Assembly: GCF_034190915.1 (NCBI RefSeq)
Contig: NW_026947514.1
Span: 1,612,001-1,676,000 of the forward strand
DNA: 64,000 bases
From: Cavia porcellus
Taxonomy: Eukaryota > Chordata > Mammalia > Rodentia > Caviidae
Direction: 5' to 3'
Shown: piece after piece, positions 1 through 11,620 of the stretch
Layout of the letters: every line of letters starts with the position of its first letter
Numbering within the stretch: position 1 is the stretch's first letter
The notes under the pieces: model-generated
Databases searched by the model: none
The model's input: the letters and a program-made list of their open reading frames with translations, nothing else
Told to the model about the DNA's origin: nothing
Program-made: the position numbers and the translations under genes

Positions 1-307
1 GTGAGGAGGGTGTCTGGAGGGGGGCACAGAAGGGAAATGACTCCACATGATGATGACATCTTCCAATTGTTACTGAAGAATGAGCATGAGTGGCGTCGTT
101 TTAGGGTAGGGGAGTCAGAAGAGCATGGTGTACAATGCAAGGGCCTCAGCTCACACATACATTGACGAAGGAGGGGTTGAGAGGGGGCCCTGGGTGAGCA
201 CTTGTACAACTGTGTCATGTATTTCACAGAGCCACTTACTCTAAGGGCCAAAAGGGGCCAGACAGAGCAGTCTTAAGAACCAGAAGGCTGTGAATCAAGT
301 TTCCCAG

Positions 308-905
308 TGTGGTGGGTTAACTAATGGCCAACTTGTGACACCCTGATGGACTGATTCTGAGTGTGGACAGTACCCCTGAGGATCATTGCCAACAGCATAA
401 AAGGAGAACTGGAGGGGAAGATGGGTGCCATTGATTCTCCTGGAGAAGCTTGTCACGCTGGTTTTCCTGATACAGACTCAGCTCGATCTTCACTTTCGCT
501 GAGAATGGCTACAGTTCCTTATAGGGGAGCTCTCTGAGTATTGCTTACTTTGAGTATTGCTTCCTGGACCCAGTGCAGATCCCTCAGCCTGCTAGCACAG
601 AGCCTTCACCTCACTGGCACAGACTTTCTAGCTTCCACCATCAATCTTTGGGTGTTCCCAGTGCAGATCCTTGAAACACACTTACATGAGACATTGTCAT
701 GGGCTCTAGGTCCCTAGCTAGACTTGTGGAGGATACTGTTGTGGTATCCAGACCCTCAGATGAGTTCTTGGGCCTCTGGTGCACAGACAGATCTCCTGTA
801 CTCTTCTGCATTTGATACTTTGGATGAATATTATAAAATAATCCTATAAATTATGTCTTGGGTATTAAATCTGTTCCCTTGAAAACTTTGACTGCAACAC
901 CTAGT
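308..905 (+). repeat. Possible solitary LTR
   Basis: The block starts near TGTGGTGGGTTAACTAATGG and ends near ...GACTGCAACA. Before the end there is a run of possible poly(A)-signal sequence (GGTATTAAATCTGTTCCCTTG), which is LTR-like. I found no clear target-site duplication and cannot name a family. Another kind of old repeat, or plain intron, is possible. Confidence 0.3.
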
Positions 906-2073
906 CCTGTAGAAGCAAATTTAACCTCAGAATTAAGTCACTTGTGAACTAGAAATTTTATAGAACTCAAAATGGAACTATATTAGAAGAAAATCTACCA
1001 GAGAAAAAAAACACTGATGTTACAATACACACATAAGAGTTGGAAGAGAGAACTACTGGAATGTAAATATTTCCAAAAATTCACTAACTGATAAAAAAAA
1101 ATCTTAATGACAAGCTTAGCCTCATCAGTTCAAACTAAAGTGGCAGTTTGGACCAGGGAGACAGTAAGCTTAAGGAGAAGGAAGATTTTTCTAGGGCAGG
1201 CACAGAGGTTATTAGTCATGCGGTTTGTCTGACGCCTAGGATCTAATGGAGACAGACACCTTCAATTTCAGGAAGAAATCCCTTTGATGCAAGACATGAC
1301 CAAATAAGTTGGATGGGCGGGACACAACAAGATGATGTGAACACATTTCACAGATTTTTACTCTAGGACTCATCATATATATATATTCTCATTCAGAATT
1401 TAGTTTATACACTACTCTTTTGAAAATGAAGAAGAAAACCCACCAGTCAGGAAATTTTTAAAATATAGAATATACATTTAACTACTCTCTTTGAACCCCT
1501 TTCTTCTTCCTGCAAGCTAATATACCTCACAGCCTCTGAACCTACCTAACCCGATTTTTGTGACCATTATAAATCTTGTATTTCTTGATTCTGAGGAAGT
1601 TGTTTGCATGGCACGATGCTCCTGCACACCTGCTAACGCATCAGGACCCTAAGTCTCAGAAGCCGGACTCCCACTGCCTTCTGGGTACCCACTGTGCCTC
1701 TTGGGGGTAGACAGACTGGGGCCAACTGCAGACTCAGGGAACACATGCTGGCCTCACACCTTCCAGGCTGCCATCCGCTCTGCTTTTGGCCTCTGATCCA
1801 GTTATTCATGTACACAAATCATCTCCCCACAAAACCACAGCCTATGATTTATTTCCTCAGGGAGACTATCCTGGTTTAACTCAATCCTGTCCTCTTCACA
1901 CAGCCAAGAGGAAAATGCCCTGGATGACAAGAATTTGGAACCTTTGTATTTTGATAAAATTCACAATTCAAATTTAACTTACCTTCAGGGAATACTATTC
2001 TTTGAATTCTGATTATGAAAGGTTGAGAAGTAACTACTGTACTTCCATCTCAGGGAAACAATTTTTCTTACTA

Positions 2074-2168
2074 TTTTTTTTTAAATTTTTATCGGTACTG
2101 GAGATCGAACTCACGACTGCCTGCTTGTAAGGCAGGTGCTTATGCCGCTGAGCTAAATCCTCAGCCCC
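2074..2168 (-). repeat. ID-type (tRNA-Ala-derived) SINE
   Basis: Reverse-oriented copy with the box B complement GATCGAAC and the box A complement GCTGAGCTAAAT. The anticodon arm reads CCTGCTTGTAAGGCAGG, one change from the perfect hairpin of the young subfamily. No clean duplication flanks it. Confidence 0.85.
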
Positions 2169-2328
2169 AATTCCTTACCTGGTCTCCTTGCCATTCTGAA
2201 TCACTGAGTGTCTGTCTGCAGTAGTTCTCTCACTGCAAACGTAAGTGTTTCGCCGGGTCATTCCACCAGACGCTGTATTACTCTGTAAGAAAAGGGCATT
2301 TCTGTCTTAAAATATTAGTTAAATACAG

Positions 2329-2455
2329 GCTGGGTGTGGTGATGCACACCTGTTATCCCAGCACTTGGGAGGCTGAGGCAGGAGGATTGATAGGCGTTTG
2401 ATTGGGCCAGACTGAATTATAGAGTGAACTCCTGTTTTAAAACCATCACTACCAC

Positions 2456-2486
<31 letters not shown>
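2329..2486 (+). repeat. B1 SINE with long A tail
   Basis: It begins GCTGGGTGTGGTGATGCACACC and passes CCCAGCACTTGGGAGGCTGA. It ends in a run of 29 A's at 2458-2486. Confidence 0.85.
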
Positions 2487-2487
<1 letters not shown>

Positions 2488-2978
2488 CCTAGTCTGACAA
2501 GATAAACATGAATACATAGCTCAGTTTTAAACCCACGGATTATCACTAACTTTCTTACTTCACAAAGTTTTAAATCCCTGTACTGCAGGGAAAAAAAGCA
2601 AATACGTTTCAAAATTAAAAGGTAAGATTATAAACTAGACTATAGAGCCACAGATTTCTAGGAAGCTGAGGCAAGAGGATCTTAAGTTTGAGTTCAGCCT
2701 GGAAAACTTAGCAAGAACATGTTTTAAACAATAACAACAACAAAAAAACAAGACATACACATATCTATATACATGCATATATATGCAGAAAAAGAAAACA
2801 TTAGGACAAAACATCTGTATGACACTGGATTTGAAAATAGAGCCATAGATCTGACGCTGAAAGCATGAGCAAAATAAATAAATAAAATAAATAAAGCAAA
2901 CTTTACCAAAAGATAGAACTTGTACATGAAAAGATGTCAGGAAAATGAAAAAGAGAACCTACATGATGAGAGAAAATA

Positions 2979-3070
2979 CATATATACTTTTAATCGGTAC
3001 CGGGGATTGAACTGAGAACCGACTGCTTGCAAGGCAGGTGCTTATGCTGCTGAGCTAAATCCCCAGCCCC
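2979..3070 (-). repeat. ID-type SINE with 12-bp target duplication
   Basis: Reverse-oriented, from AATCGGTACCGGGGATTGAAC to GAGCTAAATCCCCAGCCCC. TGAGAGAAAATA occurs at 2967-2978 and again at 3071-3082, so the target-site duplication is intact. Confidence 0.9.
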
Positions 3071-3157
3071 TGAGAGAAAATATTTGTAAGCCTATATCTG
3101 ATTAAGGTTTATTATTCAGAACTCACAAAGCTCTCTTATAGCTCAACCACTAAACCA

Positions 3158-3277
3158 TCCAAGATGGGGTCTCACTATGTTTCACCACTGGTCTCAAACT
3201 ATTAGGTTCCAGTCACCCTCTCTGCTCAGTCCCTGAGCAGTTGGGACCACAGGCATGTGCCACTGTGCCCAGCTTCA
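3158..3277 (-). repeat. B1 SINE, diverged
   Basis: Reverse-oriented: GATGGGGTCTCACTATGT at the left, then CAGTTGGGACCACAGGCATGTGCCAC near the head end. Confidence 0.65.
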
Positions 3278-3619
3278 GCCCATGAGAAAAGCATGACTGG
3301 AACAGACATCTCTCCAAAGGTCCATAAGGCCCAAAATGACTTGAACAATGCTCAGTGTCACTGGCCATCAAGGCAATGAAAATCCAAATCACGAAACAGA
3401 CTTCAAATTCACTAGGATGGCGCTCATAAAATAAGAAACAAAAAAAGTGTCACAAGAATAGGAAAAACAGGAACTCTTCGTATTTCTGGAAGAAATGCAA
3501 AATGGTATAGTTGCTATGGCAAAGTTTTGCAGTTCCTCAAAAGATTAAACACAGGTATTGCTGGTGCATATCTGTAAATCCAGCACTCATAGTGGAAACC
3601 CTGTCTCAAAAAGTCAAAA

Positions 3620-4150
3620 AGTTAAACATACAATTAACATACAACCCAGCAATTTCAACTCTAAGCATATGCTCAAAAGAATAAAAACCGAAGTACACAC
3701 AGAGATTTGTAGCAACATTTGTAATAAACAAAAGATGCAAAATAACTAGTGTGTATCAAAAGATGGTCAAATAAATAGTGGTATATACACACAACAGAAT
3801 ATTATTCAACCCTAAAATAGAATGGAGTACTAATATACATAAGTCAACTTGGATGAATCTCCAACTTAGGGAAGCTATACACAGATGGATGCGTATTTAT
3901 ACAGAATAAGGACAGGCAAATCTTTACTGTGAAAAACAGACTGACTGGTGGACGCTATCAGGAAAAGGGTAATTATTGAATGGGTACAGGGTATTTTCTG
4001 GTGGTGTGGAAAGTTCTGAAGTAGAGAGAGGTGGCAGCTGTACAATGCTGTGAGTATAACTCAATGTCACCAAGGTGCACACTTTAAAGTAATTCATTAT
4101 GTGTCATGATGACTTCATGTCAATTAAACTTTAAAAATCAAAATAAAAAA
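3620..4150 (+). repeat. Old L1 3'-end fragment
   Basis: The stretch reads ACAACCCAGCAATTTCAACT, then TGGTATATACACACAACAGA and ATTATTCAACCCTAAAATAGAA, then TCAATTAAACTTTAAAAATC. This is the usual layout of the end of an ancient mammalian L1 ORF2 and 3' UTR. It is too decayed to translate. Confidence 0.7.
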
Positions 4151-4189
4151 GGAACAAAAGTTGAAACAGAGTTTACCACACAGTTCACG

Positions 4190-4462
4190 TTATTATTTTT
4201 GTCATGTTCTGAGAATTAAACCCCGGGCTTTGCACATGTCATGCAAGCATTCGACATCTGAACTACATTACTAGCCCAATCATAATTTTTTTGGAATTCT
4301 TGGGAATTGAACTTGGAGATCTTCAAGCTAAGCAACATGCTGAGCGCTTTTCTGAGACTGGGTCACACTCTATTGCCCACGCTGGGCTTAAACTCGTGAT
4401 CCTTTTGCCTTCGCCTTCCAAGTGCTGTGATTATAGGTGTGCACATCACATCCAGCCTAAAC
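4190..4462 (-). repeat. Old ID-like and B1 pair
   Basis: A decayed reversed ID-like piece (GTTCTGAGAATTAAACCCCGGG to ACATTACTAGCCC, 4190-4278) is followed by a reversed B1 (GAGACTGGGTCACACTCTATTGC to AGGTGTGCACATCACATCCAGC, about 4350-4460). Confidence 0.6.
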
Positions 4463-5242
4463 CAAAATTTTTAAACCAAGCAGTTACCTTTTCCACAGAA
4501 TGAGATCAGCAGAGTCAAACTCCAGAGACAAATGAGAGAAGCAGTGTTGCTGGATGAGTTCCTCCATAGGCCCACCCAGTAGAGGCTTGGGCTCCAGGGT
4601 GAGATTGAGGAGGTAGACGGAGACCCTGACCTAAGAGGTGGGGCCCAGGGGGTTCTTGAGTCTTCAGGCCGTGCCCCCAAAGCGACACGCTCAGGAAACA
4701 AGTGGTTTACTCTGCCACTTGCCCCTGCCAGGATGTGTTTTATCACCAGAGGGTTACCGCTATATGGGTGACCTGCACTGGAGTGGAATTTCAAAACTCT
4801 GGGCCAAATTTTTAAGTTAACTGCTAAGGTAACTTCTTATAATAACCTGAAACTGATTAATACAAGTGTTAAGTATTCTTTCATGTGTAGACAAGTATGG
4901 GTAGCTGACAAAGCTCAGGATATACTTTACAAGGGTAGCATGAAGGGGAGTTAAGAGCTTCAGGGACAGAAATTCACAAAGGCAGAGAATGAAATCCTTA
5001 TCCTGCTGTCAACAAAAGTAGGGTGAAGCAACAATCTCATGGCATTTGGAGAACAAGCACGGTATTAGAGGAAGAGACATACATTGGGCTCCCTGATATA
5101 CTCCTGTCCCTGGGGGCCACAAAGGAGGGTACTCAAGGGAGCAGCAGGTTCTCAAGGCTCCTGTCTGGGGCTTTTCTGTAGGTGTGGGGCTGCGTTGCTC
5201 TCAACACACTTGCAAAGTAACTTTAAGATTGCTCACTTTTCT

Positions 5243-5361
5243 TTCTCTCTCTCCCCCTCCTCCTCCCTCTCTCTCTCTTTTTTTTGGTGCCGGGGATTCT
5301 ACTCACGACCTCAACATGTGCCAAGCAGGCACTTATGCCGCTGAGCTAAACCTCCAGCTCC
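5243..5361 (-). repeat. ID-type SINE with CT-rich tail
   Basis: Reverse-oriented element with a pyrimidine tail (CTCTCTCCCCCTCCTCC and more) where poly(T) is usual. AAGATTGCTCACTTTTCT (5225-5242) and AAGACTGCTCACTTTTCT (5362-5379) form an 18-bp duplication with one mismatch. Confidence 0.85.
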
Positions 5362-5930
5362 AAGACTGCTCACTTTTCTACAAATTATTCCCAAAATTAC
5401 TTCTGGGAGTGTTAAGAATAATTATTGTGCTAAGTCAGAGAAAGCCACTTCAACCCACAGGAAAGGCTTCTAAAGCTGAATGGATTTTGATATAATTTAA
5501 AGAATACTACCATTTTATTCAGAGCATGGATTAAAAGATGGTTGCGGCCGGAAGGGTGACTGAGGCAATTATCTAACCATCCTTCATTGTCTTCACCTTG
5601 TATCTAGTTGACTGGCTTCCCTAGTACACTGCCAGTTCTTAGTGCAAGCAGACTGCACTAAGCACAGTGTCCACCTCCCAACACGGTCCATCATGCTTCT
5701 GTCTGCTGTCACCTCTCTGCATAGACACAGTTGTTGTTGGCACCTTGTCAGATTGTGTAACCTAAACCTTGGCAGATGTGTGAGTAACCGTGAAAGGCCC
5801 TCGCACACAGGACCAACCGCATGACATCTCTAGTGTGTGGGAGATATGCTGCACTTGAGCGTTTGTCTCTCAACAGTAAATTCACATTGAAATTTAATAT
5901 CTAATGTTAACAGTATGAAGAAGTGGATCT

Positions 5931-6103
5931 AGCTTGGCATGATGGCACAGGCCTGTTATAATCCAAGCTACTCAAGAGTGGAAGCAGGGAAGTTCAAGGC
6001 TAGCTTGTGCAGCAGCAGGATCCTCTCCCAAATAAAACAAAAATGACTTGAGATATAGCAGTGTGAAGGCCCTGAGTTCAATCCCAGAATTGAGGGGAAA
6101 AAT
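5931..6103 (+). repeat. B1-ID dimeric SINE
   Basis: A B1-like left half (AGCTTGGCATGATGGCACAGGCC) is joined by an A-rich linker to an ID-like right half (GAGATATAGCAG...CCTGAGTTCAATCCCAG). This resembles the known rodent 7SL/tRNA composite SINEs. It is diverged, hence old. Confidence 0.6.
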
Positions 6104-6500
6104 AAGAAGTGGGGTTGTTGGGGGCCATTAGTGCCTTACAGAAGGGCTTGAGGGGCCAGGGTTACAGCTTCTGTAAGGATACTGTCTTCTCCTAAATGAT
6201 GTGGCAACAGTGCCACATCTTAAAAGTAGACAATAATCCTCCTGGGACAATGCACTGTCATCTTGATCTTGGCCTTTTCAGTCTTCAGAACCTAGGAAAT
6301 CAATTTTTGTTCCTCATAAATCACCTAGCCCAGGAACGTACTAAAATGATGGATGTCAGGAAGAAATATCCACAATGCAGCAAGTGGGATTCTGAGCACG
6401 GTGGCCTGGCAGAGGGACAGAGGAGACCGCAGAGCATAAGGGTTGGACTCGCAAAAGCTGTGTCCAGCTGGTCCCAGCCCAGCAGCTCAATGATACTTAC

Positions 6501-6718
6501 GCTGGTGACAGCAGGGCTTTTCTTGCGTTCAGGAATATCTGCCTTGTTGGGATTACTTGCATTCCCAAGCATGGGGCTGGCTGGCGCAATCCCTTTTCCT
6601 CCCACAGCACTGCTGCTAGATTTTCGGGAGGGAATTCCATCTTCTTTGAGGTCACTGTCTGCAGTGCTGGTCTGACTCCTCTTTGGATATGCAACAACTG
6701 AAGGAATAGCTGGTCCAG
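6501..6718 (-). CDS. MARK3: MARK3 exon 13: spacer
   Basis: The 218-nt exon completes Ala and encodes 72 residues beginning [20 protein letters not shown], passing [20 protein letters not shown] and ending [14 protein letters not shown]. Acceptor AG is at 6720-6719 and the donor GTAAGT at 6500-6495 is strong. The exon ends on a codon boundary. The next expected MARK3 exon (SNTASGG...RRNTYVC in the human protein as recalled) was not found in 1-6500, so that intron runs off the window edge or the exon lies outside it. Confidence 0.95.
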
Positions 6719-7679
6719 CTAAAATAAAGAATGAAAACTGACTCTGTAAAACACAGCTTCACATTTTATTCTGTGAAAATAAACATATTTTTAAAGACAG
6801 ACACTGCTATTTACCACCAAAGAGTAGAACAGTAAAATCCTCTTGAGATATTTCCTATTTATATAGGTTTAGAGGGTTGTCACTGCTAGATAAGGAGGTG
6901 CACGTCTGTCATATAGCATGAACTGTTCTCTTGGTGTAGCTGAACAACATGTCACTTTCATATGAGAGGGGCCTATATCTTTTACAAGAGAACAGTACAG
7001 ACTTCATGGGTTATTTCTTTGAAAATTTTATCTTGGGTGCTTATACTGCACTCATAGTCTGGAAATAAACAGGACTTTGAGTCGACAGGGGAAGGTGGTA
7101 GAAGCAGAGGAAAACATATTTTTCCCACAAGCAAGAGGGAGGAAGTGGGTGGAGGTTCCTGGTCATGGCCTGTTCCAGGAGCAGTGTGCCAGGATGGACC
7201 CGTGATAAACCAGGTGCATGAACAGTTAATTCTATGGTGAGTCATCTGGGGACCTCAATGCTGAAATCAAGAGAATTTGGAAATCAAACATGAAAGTTAG
7301 CGTACTCATCAGACATGATGATGCCCAGAGGAATTTTTTTTTTTTAAAGACTAGTCAAGTGCAGTAGTGAGAAGGGGGGAAAGAGCAGAACAAAGAGTTC
7401 AATCTGTACTGACTGTGAACAATCAGTTGAGATAACTCACTACCTTCGGACCAGCCGGAAATCTTAAGGTACAACACAAATGCTCATCATTTATTCTAAA
7501 TGTTAGTTCTTTGAAAGGAGAGAGGCAAACAGTAGGTATTTCCTGGACCAAAATCTAAATTCTAGAGTTATAGGTTGGCAATTTTAACACGTAAAAACAA
7601 AGAATTTGCCATGTACAGGTTGATATTACCCTATTTATTTTTCTTCTGATTTGCACTTTTTTTTCCCCCTCTTTTTTTC

Positions 7680-7773
7680 TGTCTTTTTCATTTTTATCAG
7701 TACCGGGGATCAAACTCATGACTGCCTGCTTGCAAGGCAGGTGCTTATGCCGCTGAGCTAAATCTCCAGCCCC
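7680..7773 (-). repeat. ID-type SINE, young subfamily
   Basis: Reversed; the anticodon arm CCTGCTTGCAAGGCAGG is intact. Pyrimidine-rich matches TTTTCCCCCTCTTTTT (left) and TTTTCCCCTCTTTTT (right) probably represent the duplicated target. Confidence 0.85.
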
Positions 7774-7782
7774 TTTTCCCCT

Positions 7783-7898
7783 CTTTTTGAAACTTGGTCT
7801 CACTATACTGTTCAGGCTGGTTTTGAACTCTCAGTGATCTTCCTGCCTCAGCCTCCAGAGTGCTGGGATTACAGATGTGTGCTGCCACTTCTGGCTAG
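7783..7898 (-). repeat. B1 SINE
   Basis: Reversed, abutting the ID element: GAAACTTGGTCTCACTATAC to TACAGATGTGTGCTGCCACTTC. Confidence 0.85.
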
Positions 7899-8385
7899 TA
7901 CTGATTTGTTTTGCAACCTTTGTATTTAGAAAATTTTTAAAAAGTCTTTACATTTTAGGGTATGAGAACCTGAATGTACAATCTCACTGAGATTCTCCCA
8001 GGGTTAGTTGCATTCCTTTGTGCACATTTTTATTTCTACTTCCTTTTTTTTGTACTGGGGACCCAGAGGCTTGCACTTGCTATGTGTCTATGTTTTTATC
8101 GTTTGTCCTTTTATCCTGTGTGTAGATTCTCACAGGCATCACCAATCAAGGTGCAGAAAAGTTCCACTGGAAAGTCCTAGCAGCACCTTTTCATGATCTC
8201 AGCTACCTCTCTCTTACTCCATGCCCATTCTCCTAACTTTGCCAACCACTGTCCTGCTGTCTGTCTCTGTCATTTGAGACTGTTAAGACAGGGCAATCTG
8301 AGACCCTTCCTCCCCAGGATAGGTCCCTTGAAACATGTGAGTTGTTTTATCAATTCCTTTGTATTGTGTAGTAGTTGGTGGTATG

Positions 8386-8463
8386 GGCTTAGGAGGTAGC
8401 TCAATGGTAGTGTTAGCCTAGCATGCTTGAGGCACTGGGTTCAATCTCTAGTGCTAAAAAAAA
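8386..8463 (+). repeat. ID element, older type
   Basis: GGCTTAGGAGGTAGCTCAATGG (box A) with GGGTTCAATCTCTAGTGC (box B), then an A run. The middle reads CCTAGCATGCTTGAGGC, nearer the classical rodent ID than the young subfamily. Confidence 0.8.
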
Positions 8464-8650
8464 GTAGGTAGTGGCATGGATGCATCACCCAGAAATTTGA
8501 TTTTCCTGCAGTCAATTTTTAAGTCTTTTGTTTCATGGCTTTAGAGACTGGAATTGTAGTTACCAGTATAAGTTACAAAACAAATTATCTTTCCTCTCCA
8601 TCTCTTCTCTTCACCCAGCACAAGCTCTCTGTTCCCTTGGTATATCTTTC

Positions 8651-8671
8651 TCTTTCTTCCTTTCTCTCTCT

Positions 8672-8718
<47 letters not shown>

Positions 8719-8720
8719 CG
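8651..8720. repeat. (CT)n-(TG)n-(CG)n compound microsatellite
   Basis: CT-rich sequence to 8675, TG repeats at 8676-8710 and CG repeats at 8711-8720. The last 45 bases alternate pyrimidine and purine strictly. It sits at the tail of a reversed ID-like fragment (8722-8786). Confidence 0.95.
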
Positions 8721-8914
8721 CTACTAGGGACTGAAGCCACAGCCTTACATGCCAGGCAAGGCCATTGGGCTAGAGCTCCAGCCTCCATGTTTCCTTTTCA
8801 CATTTCTAGGGTTGTTATTTTTTAGATTTATGCCTTAACTTGACTTCAAATGGAATTTATTCTTTTAAAGATGTAGGAAACAGATCTCAAATTTTTTTCG
8901 GATGATTTTCAAAT

Positions 8915-9180
8915 TGCTCCTGTTTTTTTTTTTTTTTTTTTTTTTGGTTGTTTTTTAAAGGCAAGGACTCTCTATGTGGTTCAGCCAGGCCTTCAACTCA
9001 CTATGTGGCCAAGATTGTCCTTGAGCTCACAGTGATCCTTTTGCCTCAGCCTCCCGAATGCTGGGATTATAGGCCTGCACCAGAAGGTCTGGCCTTACCA
9101 CTATTGCTATGGTCCAGGCTGGCGATCCTCCTGCTGCTGGGTGCTGGAATTATAGACACATGCCACCGTGTTCAGCTTGA
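8915..9180 (-). repeat. B1 SINE(s), reversed
   Basis: A T run at 8922-8945 leads into CAAGGACTCTCTATGTGG, GATCCTTTTGCCTCAGCCTCCC and ATTATAGGCCTGCACC. A second, shorter B1 tail piece ends near 9178. Confidence 0.75.
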
Positions 9181-9304
9181 TTAGTAAATGTGTGATGGAC
9201 AACCCTTTAAAAACCTGATGAAGATCATTCTTTGCAGAAAAAGTGTGCACACATTGTAGTGGTTCACACTGGGTCTAGTGTTAAAAAGCACAGCCACAAA
9301 GTGA

Positions 9305-9402
9305 GGCTGGGAGCACACACCTGGAATCCCAGCACTCAGAGATGATCACTGTGAGTTCAAGGCCAGCCCGGACTACACAGTGAGACCCTGTCTCACAGGC
9401 CA
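9305..9402 (+). repeat. B1 SINE
   Basis: GGCTGGGAGCACACACCTGG to GTGAGACCCTGTCTCACAGG. It lacks a long A tail. Confidence 0.8.
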
Positions 9403-9849
9403 AGCCAAGCCTTCTGCCCCCACAGCACATCTATAGAATACATGGTGGCTAGAGAGGTGGGTGCACACCCAGGGGAGACAGCTAGCTGGTCCAGCCCTTA
9501 GCAGCTCCCCAGTGTGCTCTGTGCTAGAGGCCACCTGGGGACCTGACCCTTTTTACCACTAGAAGATCACAGTGCAGCTGGGCCTCTTTGTGTTCACTAC
9601 CATCAATTCTGTAAAAAATAAAACAGCTGGAGACTTGGTCAGTCAGTAGTTTTCTCTATAAACATATTTCTGGAATATTCTTGTATGGACTTCTTTGTAA
9701 TATTAGAAGAAAAAAGCTTTTGGAAGTTTTTACAAATATACTACTCTAAGGAGGTGCTCTAGCAGACAAGCCACAGGATGAGGGAGTGACTTCCTCTGGG
9801 CTTATTAATAAAATGGAGGATTCGTGAGTACATGACACCAGGTTTTAAA

Positions 9850-10040
9850 GCCCCACCCTTTTAATATCATGGTACTTGGAACTGAAACCAAGGGTGCTCT
9901 ATCACTGAGCTACATAATCAATGCTTCTCATTCTGAGACAGAGTCTTCCGAACTTACCCACGGTGATGTGAACTCGTGATCCTCCTGCCTTAGGCCTGAG
10001 TAGCTGTGGTTGTAGATAGGTACTGCTAAGTCCTGCCTAA
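9850..10040 (-). repeat. Old ID-like fragment plus B1
   Basis: Reversed ID-like piece ATGGTACTTGGAACTGAAACC...ATCACTGAGCTACAT (9850-9920), then a reversed B1 with GATCCTCCTGCCTTAGGCC (about 9930-10040). Confidence 0.6.
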
Positions 10041-10218
10041 AAGTCTTTTTACCATTTTTATTTTTTAATCTCTAAAATTTTATGAACTGGGGGAAAGAGG
10101 CATTAATAATCTAGATGGAATCTATATACTTAAGAACAAACATTAAGATATCCACCAGAAGGATAAGAAAATTCCATCATTAGATTTCTTCCCAGATTTA
10201 AGAACAATTCTTTCTTTT

Positions 10219-10294
10219 TTAGTACCAGAAATTGAACTCAGGACCTTGTGCTTGTGAGGCAGGTGCTGTGCTGCTGAGCTATATCCCCAGCCCA
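10219..10294 (-). repeat. ID-type SINE, second subfamily
   Basis: Reversed: TAGTACCAGAAATTGAACTCAGG to GCTGAGCTATATCCCCAGCCC. The arm TTGTGCTTGTGAGGCAGG does not form the perfect hairpin. Confidence 0.8.
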
Positions 10295-11466
10295 GGGGGG
10301 ATATAGCTTTTAAAGTGGGTGGTTTAGTGCACTATGTGGGCATTTGCTAGTTACCATGCGGTGCATTGAGATTGACAACCCCCTTGTCAACAAAATGGGG
10401 ACACAAGGAGATAGGGCCCCAGCTTATCACTCGAATTCCAAGTGCCATGAGTACACATCCTGGCAAGGTAGTGGTTGTGAGTCAGTTCTGCCCCTGAGAG
10501 CAGACATGGTGGACGGTGCTGCTGGTGTACTGTGCCACTCTGGGCCAAGCACTCAAGACATGCGGCAGTAGGGGCAGAGGTGAACATCAAGCTAACTGTC
10601 ATTATTTTAGTGCAAAATCCAAACTGTGCACACCTGGCATGTTCTGTGTAGTTCTCAGTTTCAAATCTCAAGATTAAAAGTAGAGGTAAAAAAATATCCC
10701 GAAAAGGGAAACAAAATAAACAAGGATGAACTGAATTCTGCATTAAGAAGGATTATTCTTAGAACTCAGGACTAGGCCAAAATATTTAGTTCCTGAACCC
10801 GAGAATACTGCCTGTGATTTTTACATTTGCATTTATAGTTACCAGTGAAAAAATTACCATGCTAACATCTCGGGACTCTTAACTCAGGGTTGCTCTGGGG
10901 CAGAATCCCTGCAGGGCTGGGTCAGCACACTCACTGGGGCCCACAGCCTTACTAAGCAGCAGTGTTTACTGTGCACCAGCAGCATCAGTGGAGAGAATGA
11001 TAAAAACGTAAGCTGATCCAAGTCAGAACCAGGACTGCCCTGCCCAACAGGATGGTCACTGGCCACATGTGGCCATATATATTCACATGAACAAAATTTA
11101 AACATGCCATTCAAGTGTCCAACAGCTTCCAGGGGTAGGAGGCACTGAGCTGGACCACACAGACACAGAACATTCATCAGCACAGAGAGTTCTATCACAT
11201 AGTGCACCCTAGAAAGCAAGCCCAGGCAGAGGTAAAGGGATGGAAACAGCTACGGGAGTCCTGGAGGGCAGAGGGTGCCCTTTCTACTCAACCTGGCCTC
11301 ATTCAGTAAAAGTCTACCAAAGAAAAGGCACCAAGGAGATGAGAGCCTTGATCCCAGCCTCTGCAAGAATGCCAAATAATGCAAGTGGACCTCAAGCCAA
11401 TTTCTATCCCAAAAGACCCCGCGAAGAAGATGTCTCCTAGAAGCCAAGGGAACAGCTCAGACTCAC

Positions 11467-11620
11467 CATGGTCACTGTACCGCCGCTGCTTCTGGCTGGA
11501 AGAAACGCTTCTCTGCACTTTGTGGTGAGGAGACTGGCCGGTGCTGCTGCTGAGGTCGCTGCTTGGCCGCACCTTAGCAAGTGAAAGGTTGCTGCTAGAA
11601 CTGGAGTCACTAGCGTCCAG
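11467..11620 (-). CDS. MARK3: MARK3 exon 12: start of spacer region
   Basis: The 154-nt exon encodes [20 protein letters not shown] and continues through [25 protein letters not shown], plus one base of the next Ala codon. The segment is low-complexity, serine-rich and basic, the expected start of the disordered spacer with phosphosites that bind 14-3-3. Acceptor AG is at 11622-11621 and the donor GTGAGT at 11466. Small differences from human (DLSSSTG here, DLNNSTG as recalled) lie in the least constrained part. Confidence 0.96.

Larger units (their letters stand above)
1..6500 (-). other. MARK3 intron 13 (partial)
   Basis: No exon was recognised here. The interval holds an LTR-like block (about 308-905), ID-type SINEs at 2074, 2979 and 5243, B1 copies at 2329, 3158 and 4350, an old L1-like tail at 3620-4150, and a B1-ID dimer at 5931-6103. 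The remainder (906-2070, 4470-5220, 5380-5925, 6110-6495) looks like unannotated intron. Confidence 0.7.
6719..11466 (-). other. MARK3 intron 12
   Basis: A 4.7-kb intron. Repeats occupy about 7680-7898, 8386-9180, 9305-9402 and 9850-10294. The gaps 6721-7660, 9410-9840 and 10300-11460 show no repeat or gene that I can name. The short open frames there lack codon continuity or similarity. Confidence 0.8.

Noticed and set aside
1..6494. Next MARK3 exon (spacer continuing to RRNTYVC)
   Set aside because: I searched the minus strand for that segment and found no match with splice sites, so it is taken to lie outside the window.
6196..6675. Plus-strand 159-codon frame
   Set aside because: It is largely the antisense of MARK3 exon 13, whose own frame and splice sites are convincing.
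11240..11447. Plus and minus frames beside exon 12
   Set aside because: Short frames in intron sequence; the minus one reads through the exon 12 donor and stops soon after.
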